Assembly: GCA_963808125.1 (NCBI GenBank)
Contig: CAWEEP010000059.1
Location: forward strand, 1 to 64,000
DNA: 64,000 nt
Reading direction: 5' to 3'
Source: CAWEEP01 sp963808125
GTDB lineage: Bacteria > Chloroflexota > Dormibacteria > Aeolococcales > Aeolococcaceae
Shown: in pieces, positions 17,952-25,878 of the stretch
How positions within the stretch are numbered: the first letter of the stretch is position 1
Layout: each line of letters starts with the position of its first letter
Notes under the pieces: generated by a model
Databases searched by the model: none
Seen by the model: only the letters and a program-made list of their open reading frames with translations
What the model was told of the DNA's origin: nothing
Position numbers and translations under genes: made by a program

Positions 17952-19034
17952 ATGGTTTCCACCACCCCCCTGCATCCCCGCCACATCGCCGCCGGGGCGA
18001 CGATGGTCGAATTCGCCGGCTACGACATGCCTCTCCAGTACACGTCCATGCGCGAGGAGCACCTGGCCGTCCGTCGCTGCGCCGGGCTGTTCGACCTCTC
18101 GCACATGGGAGAGGTGCGGCTCAGCGGGGAATCCGCGTTGGCGACGGTGCAGCGCCTCGTCGCCAACGACGTCACGCGGCTCGACCCGGGTGGCGCGCTC
18201 TACGCGGCGATGTGCAACGACGAGGGCGGCATCATCGACGACCTCATCGTGTACCGGGTCGACGACGGATTCCTCGTCATCGTGAACGGCTCACGGCGAC
18301 AGGTCGACGTGGCATGGATGCGCTCGAACCTGGTCCCTGGCACCGTCCTTGACGACGAGAGCGACGAGACGGCGCTGCTGGCGGTGCAGGGGCCGGGCTC
18401 CATCGCCACGGTGCAGCCCCTGACGGGGCTCCGACTGGAAACCCTGCGTCCCTTCCGCTCCGCGCTGGGGGCCGTGGCGGGGATCGACTGCCGCATCTCG
18501 CGAACCGGCTACACCGGCGAGGACGGCCTGGAGCTGTACTGCGCCGCCCCCGACGCGACGTCGCTCTGGGATGCGCTGGTGGATGCGGGCAGTGGCCTGG
18601 GGATGCTGCCGGCCGGCCTCGGGGCCCGCGACACCCTCCGGCTCGAGGCGGGTCTCCGCCTCTATGGCCAGGACATGGACGAGAGCGTCGACCCCTACAG
18701 CTGCGGCATCGGCTGGACCGTCGCCCGGGACAAGGGCGATTTCATCGGCTCCGCCCGGCTGCGCGAGATCGACCCCGAGAATCCGCCCCGGCGCTTCATC
18801 GGGCTGGCCCTGGGCCCGCGGCACCTCCCGCGCCACGGCATGGCGGTGCTGGCGGACGGAGCGACCGTGGGTGAGGTCACCAGCGGGGGATTCAGCTTCT
18901 GCCTCGGCCACGGCATCGCCACCGCCTATGTCCCACCGGACCTCGATCCCGAGGCGCCGCTCACCGTCGACATCCGCGGCCAGGGGGCGCCTGCACACCG
19001 TGTCCCCCTTCCCTTCTACAAGCGACCACGCTGA
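17952..19034 (+). CDS. gcvT: Glycine cleavage system T protein (aminomethyltransferase)
   Basis: Transfers the methylene group from the aminomethyl-lipoyl arm of GcvH to tetrahydrofolate, releasing ammonia. 360 residues, full length. Family landmarks: HIAAGATMVEFAGYDMPLQY, LFDLSHMGEVRLSG, LYAAMCNDEGGIIDDLIVYR, AVQGPGS, CRISRTGYTGEDGLELY (folate-binding region), LPAGLGARDTLRLEAGLRLYGQD, and the C-terminal GEVTSGGFSFCLGHGIATAYV. Followed nine bases later by gcvH. The decarboxylase gcvP and the L protein are not in the window, so the system is only partly encoded here. Tetrahydrofolate use links it to the fol genes at 42-46 kb. Confidence 0.95.
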   Translation: MVSTTPLHPRHIAAGATMVEFAGYDMPLQYTSMREEHLAVRRCAGLFDLSHMGEVRLSGESALATVQRLVANDVTRLDPGGALYAAMCNDEGGIIDDLIVYRVDDGFLVIVNGSRRQVDVAWMRSNLVPGTVLDDESDETALLAVQGPGSIATVQPLTGLRLETLRPFRSALGAVAGIDCRISRTGYTGEDGLELYCAAPDATSLWDALVDAGSGLGMLPAGLGARDTLRLEAGLRLYGQDMDESVDPYSCGIGWTVARDKGDFIGSARLREIDPENPPRRFIGLALGPRHLPRHGMAVLADGATVGEVTSGGFSFCLGHGIATAYVPPDLDPEAPLTVDIRGQGAPAHRVPLPFYKRPR

Positions 19035-19043
19035 GGAACCGCC

Positions 19044-19420
19044 ATGCCTGATCTCTCCGGCTACCGCTTCACCCAGACCCACGAGTGGGTGCGCCTCGAG
19101 GCCCGGACCGCCACGGTCGGCATCTCGGACGGCGCCCAGTCCCAGCTCGGCGACGTCATCTTCGTGGAGCTGCCGGCGGTGGGTACCCGGCTGCGGGCCG
19201 GCGAGAGATTCGGCGTCGTGGAGTCCGTGAAGGCGGCGAGCGACCTCTACGCACCGTGGCCGGAACCGTGAGCGAGGTGAACGGCGCACTCGCCGCCGGC
19301 CCGGAGAGGGTCAACCAGTCCCCCTATGCGGAGGGATGGATGATCAAGCTGACCGACGTCGACGAGAGCGGCGCGACGCTGATGGACGAGGCCGCCTACC
19401 TGGCACAGTCCGAGGCGTAG
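19044..19420 (+). CDS. gcvH: Glycine cleavage system H protein, frameshifted
   Basis: Lipoyl carrier that shuttles the aminomethyl group between P, T and L proteins. About 125 residues when repaired. N-terminal YRFTQTHEWVRLE and GDVIFVELPAVGT are typical; the lipoylated lysine lies in ESVKAASDLYAP. One G is missing near 19257: reading changes from the premature PWPEP stop to GTVSEVNGALAAGPERVNQSPYAEGWMIKL, exactly the expected continuation. Preceded by GAGGAA a few bases before the ATG and cotranscribed with gcvT. The damage falls just after the lipoyl site, so a genuine mutation would abolish function; a sequence error is more likely. Confidence 0.93.
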
Positions 19421-19442
19421 CCGGCGGCCTCTCCGACCGACC

Positions 19443-20233
19443 TCAACGGGCGCCGCTCACGTCGATCAGGGCGCCGCTGACGTAGGACGCGGCGTCGGAA
19501 CACAGCCAGGCGATCATCGCCGCCACCTCCGTGGGCCGGCCGCCGCGACGCATGGGGATGGAGGGGGCGAGCCGCTCGACCCGATCCGGCTGGCCTGCCG
19601 CCGCGTGGATGCCGGTCTTGATGAGGCCAGGCCGAACCGCGTTGACGCGGATCCCCTCCGCCGCCACCTCGCGGGCGAGACCGAGGGTCATGGTGTCGAT
19701 CGCCCCCTTGGACGCGGCGTAGTCGACGTACTCGCCGGGGCTGCCCAATCGGGCGGCTGCGGACGAGATGTTCACGATGCTCCCCCCGCGCCGCCGTGGG
19801 AGGTGGACATCCGCCGCACCGCCTCGCGCGCGACGATCATCGCTCCGACGACGTTGACCTCCATGATGCCGCGCACCCTCTCCCACGTCATCTCGTCGAC
19901 GCGGGCTTTCGCGGCGACGATGCCGGCGTTGTTCACCAGCGCTCCGAGAGGACCGAGCTGGGCGTCGACGGCAGCGAACAGCGCGACGATATCGGCTTCG
20001 GAGGAGACGTCGACGCGCTGGATGACGGCGGCACGCCCCATCGCGAGGCAGGCGTCACGGACGCTGGCCGCGGAGGTCTCGTCGGAGAGGTAGCCGATGC
20101 AGACATCCCAACCCTGCTCCGCCAGGAGCCGGCTGGTGGCCGCGCCGATGCCGCGACCACCGCCCGTCACGACGGCGACACAACTCGCGGCGACGCCAGC
20201 CGGCGACCCGGGTCCCGCTGCTTCGGACGTCAC
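19443..20233 (-). CDS. SDR-family oxidoreductase, frameshifted
   Basis: Classical short-chain dehydrogenase/reductase, NAD(P)-dependent. N-terminal Rossmann loop TGGGRGIGAA near residue 23, NNAGI, then the catalytic serine in IVNISSAAARLG, and YVDYAASKGA carrying the active Tyr-x3-Lys. The tail VSGALIDVSGAR is the usual end. One base is missing in the C run 19782-19787 (plus-strand view), which separates MSTSHGG from GSIVNIS. About 262 residues when joined. FabG-like 3-oxoacyl reductases and sugar dehydrogenases share all of this, so the substrate is open. Starts at GTG 20233 behind a leaderless-type promoter; converges with gcvH. Confidence 0.88.
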
Positions 20234-20239
20234 CGTCTG

Positions 20240-20245
20240 AATCTA
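20240..20245 (-). promoter_or_regulatory. -10 box of the SDR gene
   Basis: TAGATT on the minus strand, six bases before GTG 20233; leaderless-type spacing. Confidence 0.5.
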
Positions 20246-20291
20246 GCATCAGCGCGCCCCCCGGCCGGACTAGAACTCGGGGGCCTTCCAG

Positions 20292-20369
20292 GGTCAGCTA
20301 GCTCAGTTGGTTAGAGCGCGCGGTTCACATCCGCGAGGTCGAGGGTTCGAAGTCCCCCGCTGACCACCA
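20292..20369 (+). tRNA. tRNA-Val (CAC anticodon)
   Basis: Cloverleaf read by eye: acceptor stem GGTCAGC with GCTGACC, D stem GCTC/GAGC with loop AGTTGGTTA, anticodon stem CGCGG/CCGCG with loop TTCACAT giving anticodon CAC at 20326-20328 (reads GUG). Discriminator A and an encoded CCA follow. The T arm is 18 bases instead of 17: TTCGAAGT before the C run is one base longer than the usual TTCGAGT, so a single inserted A near 20350 is likely. The T stem also has an A-C mismatch. No upstream promoter box or terminator is evident. Confidence 0.9.
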
Positions 20370-20419
20370 GCCCCATCCCCATCCCCAAACCCCGGTCGGC
20401 TCTTCGCCTCACGGAGCGC

Positions 20420-20554
20420 GTGACCGGCCAGGTGGAGACGGTCGACCCGGCCGACGAGGTCGAGATGGCGTTCGCGGGCTATCTGCAAGCTCAGTTCAGG
20501 ATGAATCATGGCTTCAGCCTACAGCCCTATCTGGACAGATTCGGTCCTATATAA
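20420..20554 (+). CDS. Possible 44-residue ORF or gene remnant
   Basis: A GTG-initiated frame encoding a 44-residue acidic/amphipathic peptide (start VTGQVETVDPADEVEM, end SLQPYLDRFGPI). Composition looks protein-like rather than a random frame. Its stop codon lies inside the -10 box of the WYL regulator. There is no clear ribosome site. It may be the 3' end of a decayed gene downstream of the tRNA. Nothing identifies it. Confidence 0.25.
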   Translation: MTGQVETVDPADEVEMAFAGYLQAQFRMNHGFSLQPYLDRFGPI

Positions 20555-20555
20555 T
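20550..20555 (+). promoter_or_regulatory. -10 box of the WYL regulator gene
   Basis: Perfect TATAAT, seven bases before GTG 20563. The intervening CGGAGGT would also serve as a Shine-Dalgarno sequence only if transcription started further upstream, so both reading modes are possible. Confidence 0.55.
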
Positions 20556-20562
20556 CGGAGGT

Positions 20563-21516
20563 GTGGATCTCGCCAAGGGTCGCCTCCTCACCCTCTTGGA
20601 GCTGCTCCAGATCCACCGCAGCCTGAGCGGAGCGGAGATCGCCCGCCGCCTGGAGATCTCGCCCCGGACGGTCCGGCGCTATGTGGCCGGCCTGCAGGAG
20701 ATGGGCATCCCGGTGGAGGCGGAACGGGGGAGGATCGGCGGGTACCACATGCGCCCGGGCTTCCGGCTGCCGCCGCTCATGTTCACCAACGACGAGGCGC
20801 TAATCCTCGTGCTCGGACTCCTGGCGGTGCAGCGGCTCGGCCTGACGCCCCAGGGGCCGGCGGCGCAGGGGGCGCTGGCCAAGCTCGACCGGGTGCTGCC
20901 CGCCTCTCTGCGCGACCGGCTCCGCGCCGCCCAGGAGACCCTGGATCTCGGCCTCACCCCGGTTGCGACGGGACACGCGGACAGTGAGACGGTGCTCACC
21001 CTGAGCTCCGCCGCCCGTGACGGAACACGGCTGAGCATCCACTACCGCTCTGCGCGGGGCGAGGAGACCACGCGCCTCGTCGACCCCTACGGCGTGGCCT
21101 TCCAGAGCGGCCAGTGGTATCTCGTCGCCTGGGATCACCTCCGCACCGACCTGCGCACCTTCCGCCTCGACCGTCTGCTCGCCATGGAGACGACCCGGGA
21201 CAGGTTCCTGCGCCCGGCCGGGTTCGACCTGACGGCGCACATGCAGCGCAGCCTCGCCACGGTGCCGTACCGGTGGCTGGCCACGGTCCGCCTGCGGACC
21301 TCCCTGGAGGAGGCGCGGCGAAGGATCCATCCCACCGTCGGGACGCTGCAGGGAGAGGACGGCGGGGTGCTGCTGCGCATGGGGTCGGACGACCTGGAGT
21401 GGATGGCGCGCCGTCTCGCGGGCCTGGGCATGGACTTCTCCATCGTCGGCCCGGACGAGTTGCGTCAGGCGGTGCGCCGGGAAGCGGCGCGCCTGGCCGT
21501 CTGCGCAGCGGGCTGA
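20563..21516 (+). CDS. WYL-domain transcriptional regulator
   Basis: YafY/DeoR-type regulator of 317 residues. Residues about 8-60 form a winged helix-turn-helix (LSGAEIARRLEISPRTVRRYVAGLQEMG with the wing GRIGGYHMRPGF). The central WYL domain contains LVDPYGVAFQSGQWYLVAWDH and LRTFRLDRLLAMETT; a C-terminal WCX-like extension ends the protein. WYL domains bind nucleic acids or nucleotide ligands and regulate DNA-damage, defence or metabolic genes. No defence genes are adjacent; the nearest same-strand gene is an NRAMP-like transporter about 90 bases downstream, which could be its target. GTG start fixed by the promoter. Confidence 0.88.
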   Translation: MDLAKGRLLTLLELLQIHRSLSGAEIARRLEISPRTVRRYVAGLQEMGIPVEAERGRIGGYHMRPGFRLPPLMFTNDEALILVLGLLAVQRLGLTPQGPAAQGALAKLDRVLPASLRDRLRAAQETLDLGLTPVATGHADSETVLTLSSAARDGTRLSIHYRSARGEETTRLVDPYGVAFQSGQWYLVAWDHLRTDLRTFRLDRLLAMETTRDRFLRPAGFDLTAHMQRSLATVPYRWLATVRLRTSLEEARRRIHPTVGTLQGEDGGVLLRMGSDDLEWMARRLAGLGMDFSIVGPDELRQAVRREAARLAVCAAG

Positions 21517-21607
21517 CCGCGCCGCGGGCCGTCTGCGCCACAGGCCGCTCGCGCCGCCCGGTGTGCCACTCTGACGCGGCCGCCCGGCGGGGCTCCCCCA
21601 GGGTCCC

Positions 21608-22972
21608 GTGGCGCCGGGACCCCGGTCATCACGATCCCGGGCGATAGCAGCCGGAGCACGGAAGAACTTGTTCCAGAAAGCGCAGGCGGCGGAGGGACCT
21701 GGGGCGGCGGCCGTGCCGGCCGCCACCGGGACACAGAGCGGCGGCTCCCGCCGCCGGTTGCGCTGGCTCTGGATCGCCGGGGTGGTCGGCCCGGGCGTGA
21801 TGGTGATGCTCGCGGACACCGACGTCGGAAGCATCGTCACCGCCGCCAAGTCCGGAGCCTCCTGGGGCTACCGGCTTCTTCCGCTGCAGATCGTCCTCAT
21901 CCCCGTCCTCTACGTGGTGATGGAGCTGACCGCCCGGCTGGGTATCGCCACCGGCAAGGGCCACGCCGAGCTCATCGCCGAGCGCTTCGGCCGCCGCTGG
22001 GCGATGCTCTCCGTCTCCGCCCTGCTGATCAGCACCACCGGAGCGCTGGTCACGGAGTTCGCCGGCATCGCCGGCGTGGCTGCCATCGTCGGTCTGCCGG
22101 CCGCGATCGTCGTCCCCGCGGCGGCGGCATTCCTCGCGCTCGTCGTCGTCTCGGGCACCTACCGCCGGGTCGAACTGATCGGCATCGGCCTCGGCCTGTT
22201 CGAGTTGGCCTTCGTCCTCGCCGCGGTCCTCGCCCGTCCCGACGCCGGGGCGCTGGTCGGCAGTGTCGCGTCGGGGCAGCCGCTCGGCAACACCGCCTAC
22301 CTCTCCCTGGTAGCGGCCAACGTCGGCGCCGTGGTGATGCCGTGGATGGTCTTCTACCAACAGGCGGCGATCGTCGACAAGGGGCTCGTCCACAAGGACC
22401 TGCGCGGAGCCCGCGTCGATACCGCGCTGGGCGCTGTGGCCACGCAGGTGGTGATGATGGCCGTCCTGGTCGCCGCCGGCGCCACCCTCTTCAACCATCA
22501 CACCGGACCCCTCAACTCAGTGGGGCAGATCTCCAAGGCGCTGACGCCGTCCCTGGGCGCCGTGGGCGGACGGGTGGCCTTCGTCCTGGGGACGTCGGGG
22601 GCGGCCCTGGTGGCCGGCATCGTCGTCTCCCTCGCCGCCTCCTGGGCCTTCGCGGAGATGGCCGGCACCCCGCGCAGCCTCAACCAGCGGGTGCGCCAGG
22701 CGCCGCTCTTCTACGGCGTCTACTTCGGCTCGCTGGCGGCGGCGGCGGCCCTGGTCCTGGTCAGCCCGTCCCTGGTGGGCCTTGCCGTGGCCGTCGAGAT
22801 CGTGAACTCACTGCTGCTCCCCATCGTCCTCTGCTTCCTCGTTGCTCTGGCCTGGACCGCCCTGCCCGCCCCCTACCGGCTGCGCCCATTCGAACGCGCG
22901 GTCCTGCTCTTGGTAACGGCGGCCGTCATCGCCATGGGGATCGGCCTGGCCGTGACCGCCCTCGGTCTCTGA
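21608..22972 (+). CDS. Divergent NRAMP-family metal transporter
   Basis: Polytopic membrane protein of about 454 residues with some eleven hydrophobic helices and the overall NRAMP layout (GVVGPGVMVMLAD in TM1, long TM runs, MELTARLGIATGKGHAELI after TM2). Canonical NRAMP metal-site motifs are replaced: TM1 reads ADTDVGS where DPGN is expected, and TM6 reads VVMPWMVFYQ where MPH is expected. Substrate may therefore not be manganese or iron; magnesium-type NRMT proteins also deviate at these sites, but I cannot match this one to them. The first 45 residues are Ala/Gly-rich and the GTG chosen is uncertain; a start nearer 21713 is possible. Same strand as the WYL regulator. Confidence 0.8.
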   Translation: MAPGPRSSRSRAIAAGARKNLFQKAQAAEGPGAAAVPAATGTQSGGSRRRLRWLWIAGVVGPGVMVMLADTDVGSIVTAAKSGASWGYRLLPLQIVLIPVLYVVMELTARLGIATGKGHAELIAERFGRRWAMLSVSALLISTTGALVTEFAGIAGVAAIVGLPAAIVVPAAAAFLALVVVSGTYRRVELIGIGLGLFELAFVLAAVLARPDAGALVGSVASGQPLGNTAYLSLVAANVGAVVMPWMVFYQQAAIVDKGLVHKDLRGARVDTALGAVATQVVMMAVLVAAGATLFNHHTGPLNSVGQISKALTPSLGAVGGRVAFVLGTSGAALVAGIVVSLAASWAFAEMAGTPRSLNQRVRQAPLFYGVYFGSLAAAAALVLVSPSLVGLAVAVEIVNSLLLPIVLCFLVALAWTALPAPYRLRPFERAVLLLVTAAVIAMGIGLAVTALGL

Positions 22973-22974
22973 GG

Positions 22975-23328
22975 TCAGTCCCCGGCAGCCGTCAACAACG
23001 GCGCCTGTGGCGACCACACCCTCCAGACCAGGGCCGGATCGGGAACCGCGGCGGCGGCGGGGACCTGCAGGAGCCGGACGAGGGCGACGGCGTTGATGAC
23101 CAGGGTCACCGGGGTGACCACCACGGAGACCACACCCCACCAGCCGAGGGCGGCCGTGCGCAGGGTCATTCGCCGCCAGGCGATGAGCCCGCACTGCCGG
23201 CACAGGGGACCACGGAGAACCCGGTGCTGTGGCCTTCCCATGACGCCACGATGCTGGTGCAGGGTGGTGCTGGCGGCGGGACCACGATGGCAGAGGCGGC
23301 AGGCTGGATCGGGCGTGGATCGCGTCAT
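22975..23328 (-). CDS. Small zinc-finger membrane protein
   Basis: 117 residues. N-terminal CRLCH and CRQCG pairs about 39 residues apart suggest a zinc-binding knuckle; then one strong membrane segment (LGWWGVVSVVVTPVTLVINAVAL) followed by a short polar tail. The Cys-rich head plus a GWWG helix is a layout I associate with small conserved membrane proteins of unknown role, but I cannot name a family. ATG 23328 was chosen because the Cys pairs start soon after it; sequence further upstream is low-complexity. Converges tail-to-tail with the NRAMP gene, only two bases apart. Confidence 0.55.
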   Translation of the reverse strand: MTRSTPDPACRLCHRGPAASTTLHQHRGVMGRPQHRVLRGPLCRQCGLIAWRRMTLRTAALGWWGVVSVVVTPVTLVINAVALVRLLQVPAAAAVPDPALVWRVWSPQAPLLTAAGD

Positions 23329-23446
23329 GGGCTCCACGCAGTGTGACCTGCCCCCCTGTGGCGGGCTAGATGCATTAGCCGCTTGTGGCTCAAACGCACT
23401 GTTTCCGTTACCTACGGTGTCTCCGCTGAGGCGGCCGGCGCGGCGG

Positions 23447-23452
23447 TACGCT
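23447..23452 (+). promoter_or_regulatory. -10 box of the aminopeptidase P gene
   Basis: TACGCT with seven bases before ATG 23460. An ATG at 23454 is only one base from the box, so the later ATG is preferred. Confidence 0.5.
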
Positions 23453-23459
23453 GATGAGG

Positions 23460-24944
23460 ATGAAGCAGCCCGAGGAGACCGAGAAGCCCAGGACGCCCGA
23501 GACGAACTTGACCTATCCCCGCACGCCCCAATCCCTGATCGAGCTGATGTCCCAGGGGTGGGAGCCGACGAGCGCATTCCCGGTTCAGCCCAATCCCGCC
23601 GCGCCCTTTCACGCCCGACGCCGCGCGGCGCTGTCGGCGGCCTTCCCGGGGACCCACCTGGTGGTCCCGGCGGGGCAGGCCAGAGTGCGGTCGAACGACG
23701 TCGAGTACCGGTTCCGGCCGGGCAGCGACTTCTACTGGCTGGCCGGGCACACCGAGCCCGGGGGCGTCCTCCTGCTCCGTGCCGAGACGGAGACCGGCGG
23801 GCACCGGGCGACGCTGTATGTGGAGCCTCGAGCCGACCGCTCGACGCCGGCGTTCTTCACCAACCCGCTGACGGGCGAGCTGTGGGTGGGGCCTCGGCGC
23901 GGCGTGGAGGAGTCGGCCCATCTGCTCGGCGTCGACTGCGCCCCTCTCGTCCGCCTGCAGCAGGACATCGCCGGTCTGGGCGGCAGCGTCCTGGCGCTGC
24001 GGGGCCTCGACCCCGCGGTCGACGCGCTGGTCGCCCCGCCCGAGGACCCCTCCTCGGAGCGACGGCTCGGGGAGGTGCTCAGCGAGTTGCGCCTGGTCAA
24101 GGACGCCTATGAGGTGGCGGCCCTGCAACGGGCCGTGGCCTCGACCATCCACGGCTTCGAGGACGCGGTGCGCGCGCTACCCGAGGCCATGGAACAGGGC
24201 GAGCGGGTGGTGGAGGGCGTCTTCAACCTCCGGGCGCGTGTCGAGGGCAACGACGTCGGCTACGGGACGATCGCCGCCGGAGGCTTCCACGCCACGACCA
24301 TGCACTGGACCAGGAACGACGGGGAGGTCCGCAGCGGCGAACTCCTCCTCCTCGACGCCGGTGTCGAGGGCGCCGATCTCTACACCGCGGACATCACGCG
24401 CACGCTGCCGGTCTCGGGACGCTTCACAGCAGTGCAGCGCCGCCTCTATGAGCTGGTGTTCCGAGCCCAGGAGGCGGCCATCGCCGAGGTCCGGCCGGGG
24501 GCGGCCTTCCTCGACCCCCATCGGGCGGCGATGCGGGTGCTCGCCGCGGGGTTGGCGGAGCTCGGCATCCTCCCTGTCAGCGCCGAGGAGGCACTGGCCG
24601 AGGACCGGCAGCTCCACCGGCGGTACACCCTTCACGGCACCTCGCACATGCTCGGCCTCGATGTCCACGACTGCTCCCACGCCCGCGAGGAGGAGTACCG
24701 GGGCGGCCGGCTGCGACCCGGGCACGTGCTGACCGTGGAGCCCGGCCTCTACTTCCAGCGGGACGATCTCACCGTGCCGAAGGAGCTGCGCGGCATCGGC
24801 ATCCGCATCGAGGACGACGTTCTGGTCACCGAGGACGGCTGCCGGGTGCTGAGCGCCGCACTGCCTCGCCATCCCGAGGACGTGGAGCGCTGGATGGCCG
24901 ATCTGCGGAGCCAGGACATCCAGCTCCGGCGACCGATCGTCTGA
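23460..24944 (+). CDS. pepP: Xaa-Pro aminopeptidase (M24B)
   Basis: Cytoplasmic metallopeptidase releasing an N-terminal residue before proline. Length 494 residues. The N-terminal aminopeptidase P domain starts with RRAALSAAFPGTHLVV and FRPGSDFYWLAGHTEPG. The pita-bread catalytic domain shows the five metal ligands in order: LLLLDAGVEG (Asp), TADITRTLPVSG (Asp), LHGTSHMLGLDVHDCS (His), LTVEPGLYF (Glu) and GIGIRIEDDVLV (Glu). Closer to bacterial PepP (AMPP) than to the short prolidases. Transcribed alone; the start is set by the leaderless-type promoter. Confidence 0.93.
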   Translation: MKQPEETEKPRTPETNLTYPRTPQSLIELMSQGWEPTSAFPVQPNPAAPFHARRRAALSAAFPGTHLVVPAGQARVRSNDVEYRFRPGSDFYWLAGHTEPGGVLLLRAETETGGHRATLYVEPRADRSTPAFFTNPLTGELWVGPRRGVEESAHLLGVDCAPLVRLQQDIAGLGGSVLALRGLDPAVDALVAPPEDPSSERRLGEVLSELRLVKDAYEVAALQRAVASTIHGFEDAVRALPEAMEQGERVVEGVFNLRARVEGNDVGYGTIAAGGFHATTMHWTRNDGEVRSGELLLLDAGVEGADLYTADITRTLPVSGRFTAVQRRLYELVFRAQEAAIAEVRPGAAFLDPHRAAMRVLAAGLAELGILPVSAEEALAEDRQLHRRYTLHGTSHMLGLDVHDCSHAREEEYRGGRLRPGHVLTVEPGLYFQRDDLTVPKELRGIGIRIEDDVLVTEDGCRVLSAALPRHPEDVERWMADLRSQDIQLRRPIV

Positions 24945-24986
24945 CCCGTCCCGGCACCCGGGGGTGGACTGGAGGCCCGGACCTCA

Positions 24987-24992
24987 TACAGT
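24987..24992 (+). promoter_or_regulatory. -10 box of the AbrB-like gene
   Basis: TACAGT eight bases before ATG 25001; supports that start over GTG 24995. Confidence 0.45.
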
Positions 24993-25000
24993 CGGTGGGT

Positions 25001-25231
25001 ATGAGGGCAACGGTTTCGGCGACCGGACAGGTGACGATTCCCAAGCGCCTCCGCGAGCGGCTGGGCATCCGCCCTGGCGAGACCCTCGACTGGGACGAGG
25101 AGGGTGGCCAACTCGTGGCGACGAGGCTGGTGGTGCCGGACGCGACGGGCGTGGCCTACCGGACTGTCGGAGGCTGCGTCGAGACGGACGCCGCGATGGT
25201 CGAACTCCAGGGCAGGCCTGGCGTCGTCTGA
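25001..25231 (+). CDS. AbrB/MazE-type swapped-hairpin DNA-binding protein
   Basis: 76 residues. The N-terminal half is a SpoVT-AbrB fold: RATVSATGQVTIPKRLRERLGIRPGETLDWDEEGGQLVATR. The rest is short and has GCVETDAAMVELQG. Such proteins act as antitoxins that also repress their own operon, or as stand-alone transition-state regulators. No PIN or MazF-like toxin gene follows; the next gene is rpsF after about 190 bases. So it is either an orphan antitoxin or a regulator. Confidence 0.85.
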   Translation: MRATVSATGQVTIPKRLRERLGIRPGETLDWDEEGGQLVATRLVVPDATGVAYRTVGGCVETDAAMVELQGRPGVV

Positions 25232-25311
25232 GCCGAGCGGTCCGCCGCCGCCTGGCGCCCACTGCGCCGGACCCGCCAGAGGGCCTGGCCTCCCCGCCGC
25301 CTCGGGACTGG

Positions 25312-25317
25312 TACACT
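25312..25317 (+). promoter_or_regulatory. -10 box of the rpsF-ssb-rpsR operon
   Basis: TACACT about 100 bases before rpsF, so unlike many neighbours this operon has a real leader and a strong Shine-Dalgarno sequence (AGGAGG at 25405-25410). Confidence 0.45.
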
Positions 25318-25356
25318 CGCGCTTCCGCAGCTTTCCTGCGTCCGGTGCCTCGCCTT

Positions 25357-25376
25357 GGCCACCTCGGCGAGGGCCC
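25357..25376 (+). promoter_or_regulatory. Leader hairpin upstream of rpsF
   Basis: CCTC-GGC-GAGG at 25362-25372 lies within a GGCC/GGCC outer pairing. It sits in the leader where S6:S18 autoregulatory structures occur in many bacteria, but I cannot show the conserved CCG-bulge motif convincingly. Confidence 0.3.
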
Positions 25377-25417
25377 CTGCCGGGCGCCGTTCAGCCCACA
25401 GGAAAGGAGGTGCGCAC

Positions 25418-25876
25418 GTGGTGCGCGACTACGAGCTCATGTACATCGTCCGGCCGGACCTCGACGACGAGGCGCTCCGGACGGCGACCGAGTCGGTCGA
25501 GACCCTGGTGAAGGGCCTGGACGGCGAGGTCCTGAAGACGACCATGTGGGGCAAGCGACGCCTCGCCTACGAGGTCAGCCACCACCGCAACGGTCACTAC
25601 GTCATCCTCCAGCTCCAGCTCGACACCACCAAGATCGGCGAGCTGGAGAGGGTGCTCGAGATTCACGACACCGTCTTCCGGCACCTCCTCGTCCGCCGCG
25701 ACGAGACGGCCGACGTCGAGCCGGGCGACGAGGAAGCTGTGGTCGTCATCGACGGGTCCGAGGCCCCGGTGGCCGAGCGGCCCGTCACCCTGCCGGACGA
25801 ACTGGCGGACGACGACGACGTGATCGAGGTCGATGACGACGAGGTGCCCCCCGCCGCCGTCGAGGACGAGGAGTAG
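25418..25876 (+). CDS. rpsF: 30S ribosomal protein S6
   Basis: Small-subunit platform protein that binds with S18. The body is typical: DYELMYIVRPDLDDEAL, a helix, GKRRLAYEVSHHRNGHYVILQLQLD, and HDTVFRHLLVRRDE. It carries an acidic C-terminal extension of about 45 residues (ADDDDVIEVDDDEVPPAAVEDEE part), longer than in E. coli. Start GTG 25418 (immediately followed by another GTG) is seven bases after AGGAGG. Two bases separate it from ssb. The usual fourth gene, rplI, is absent downstream. Confidence 0.96.
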   Translation: MVRDYELMYIVRPDLDDEALRTATESVETLVKGLDGEVLKTTMWGKRRLAYEVSHHRNGHYVILQLQLDTTKIGELERVLEIHDTVFRHLLVRRDETADVEPGDEEAVVVIDGSEAPVAERPVTLPDELADDDDVIEVDDDEVPPAAVEDEE

Positions 25877-25878
25877 CC

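Noticed and set aside
20370..20400. Tandem CCCCATCCCCA after the tRNA as a repeat element
   Set aside because: Only two or three short units; no other copies noticed in the window.
25232..25417. Toxin gene paired with the AbrB-like protein
   Set aside because: Too short, and no frame resembles MazF, PIN or Doc; it contains the rpsF promoter and leader.
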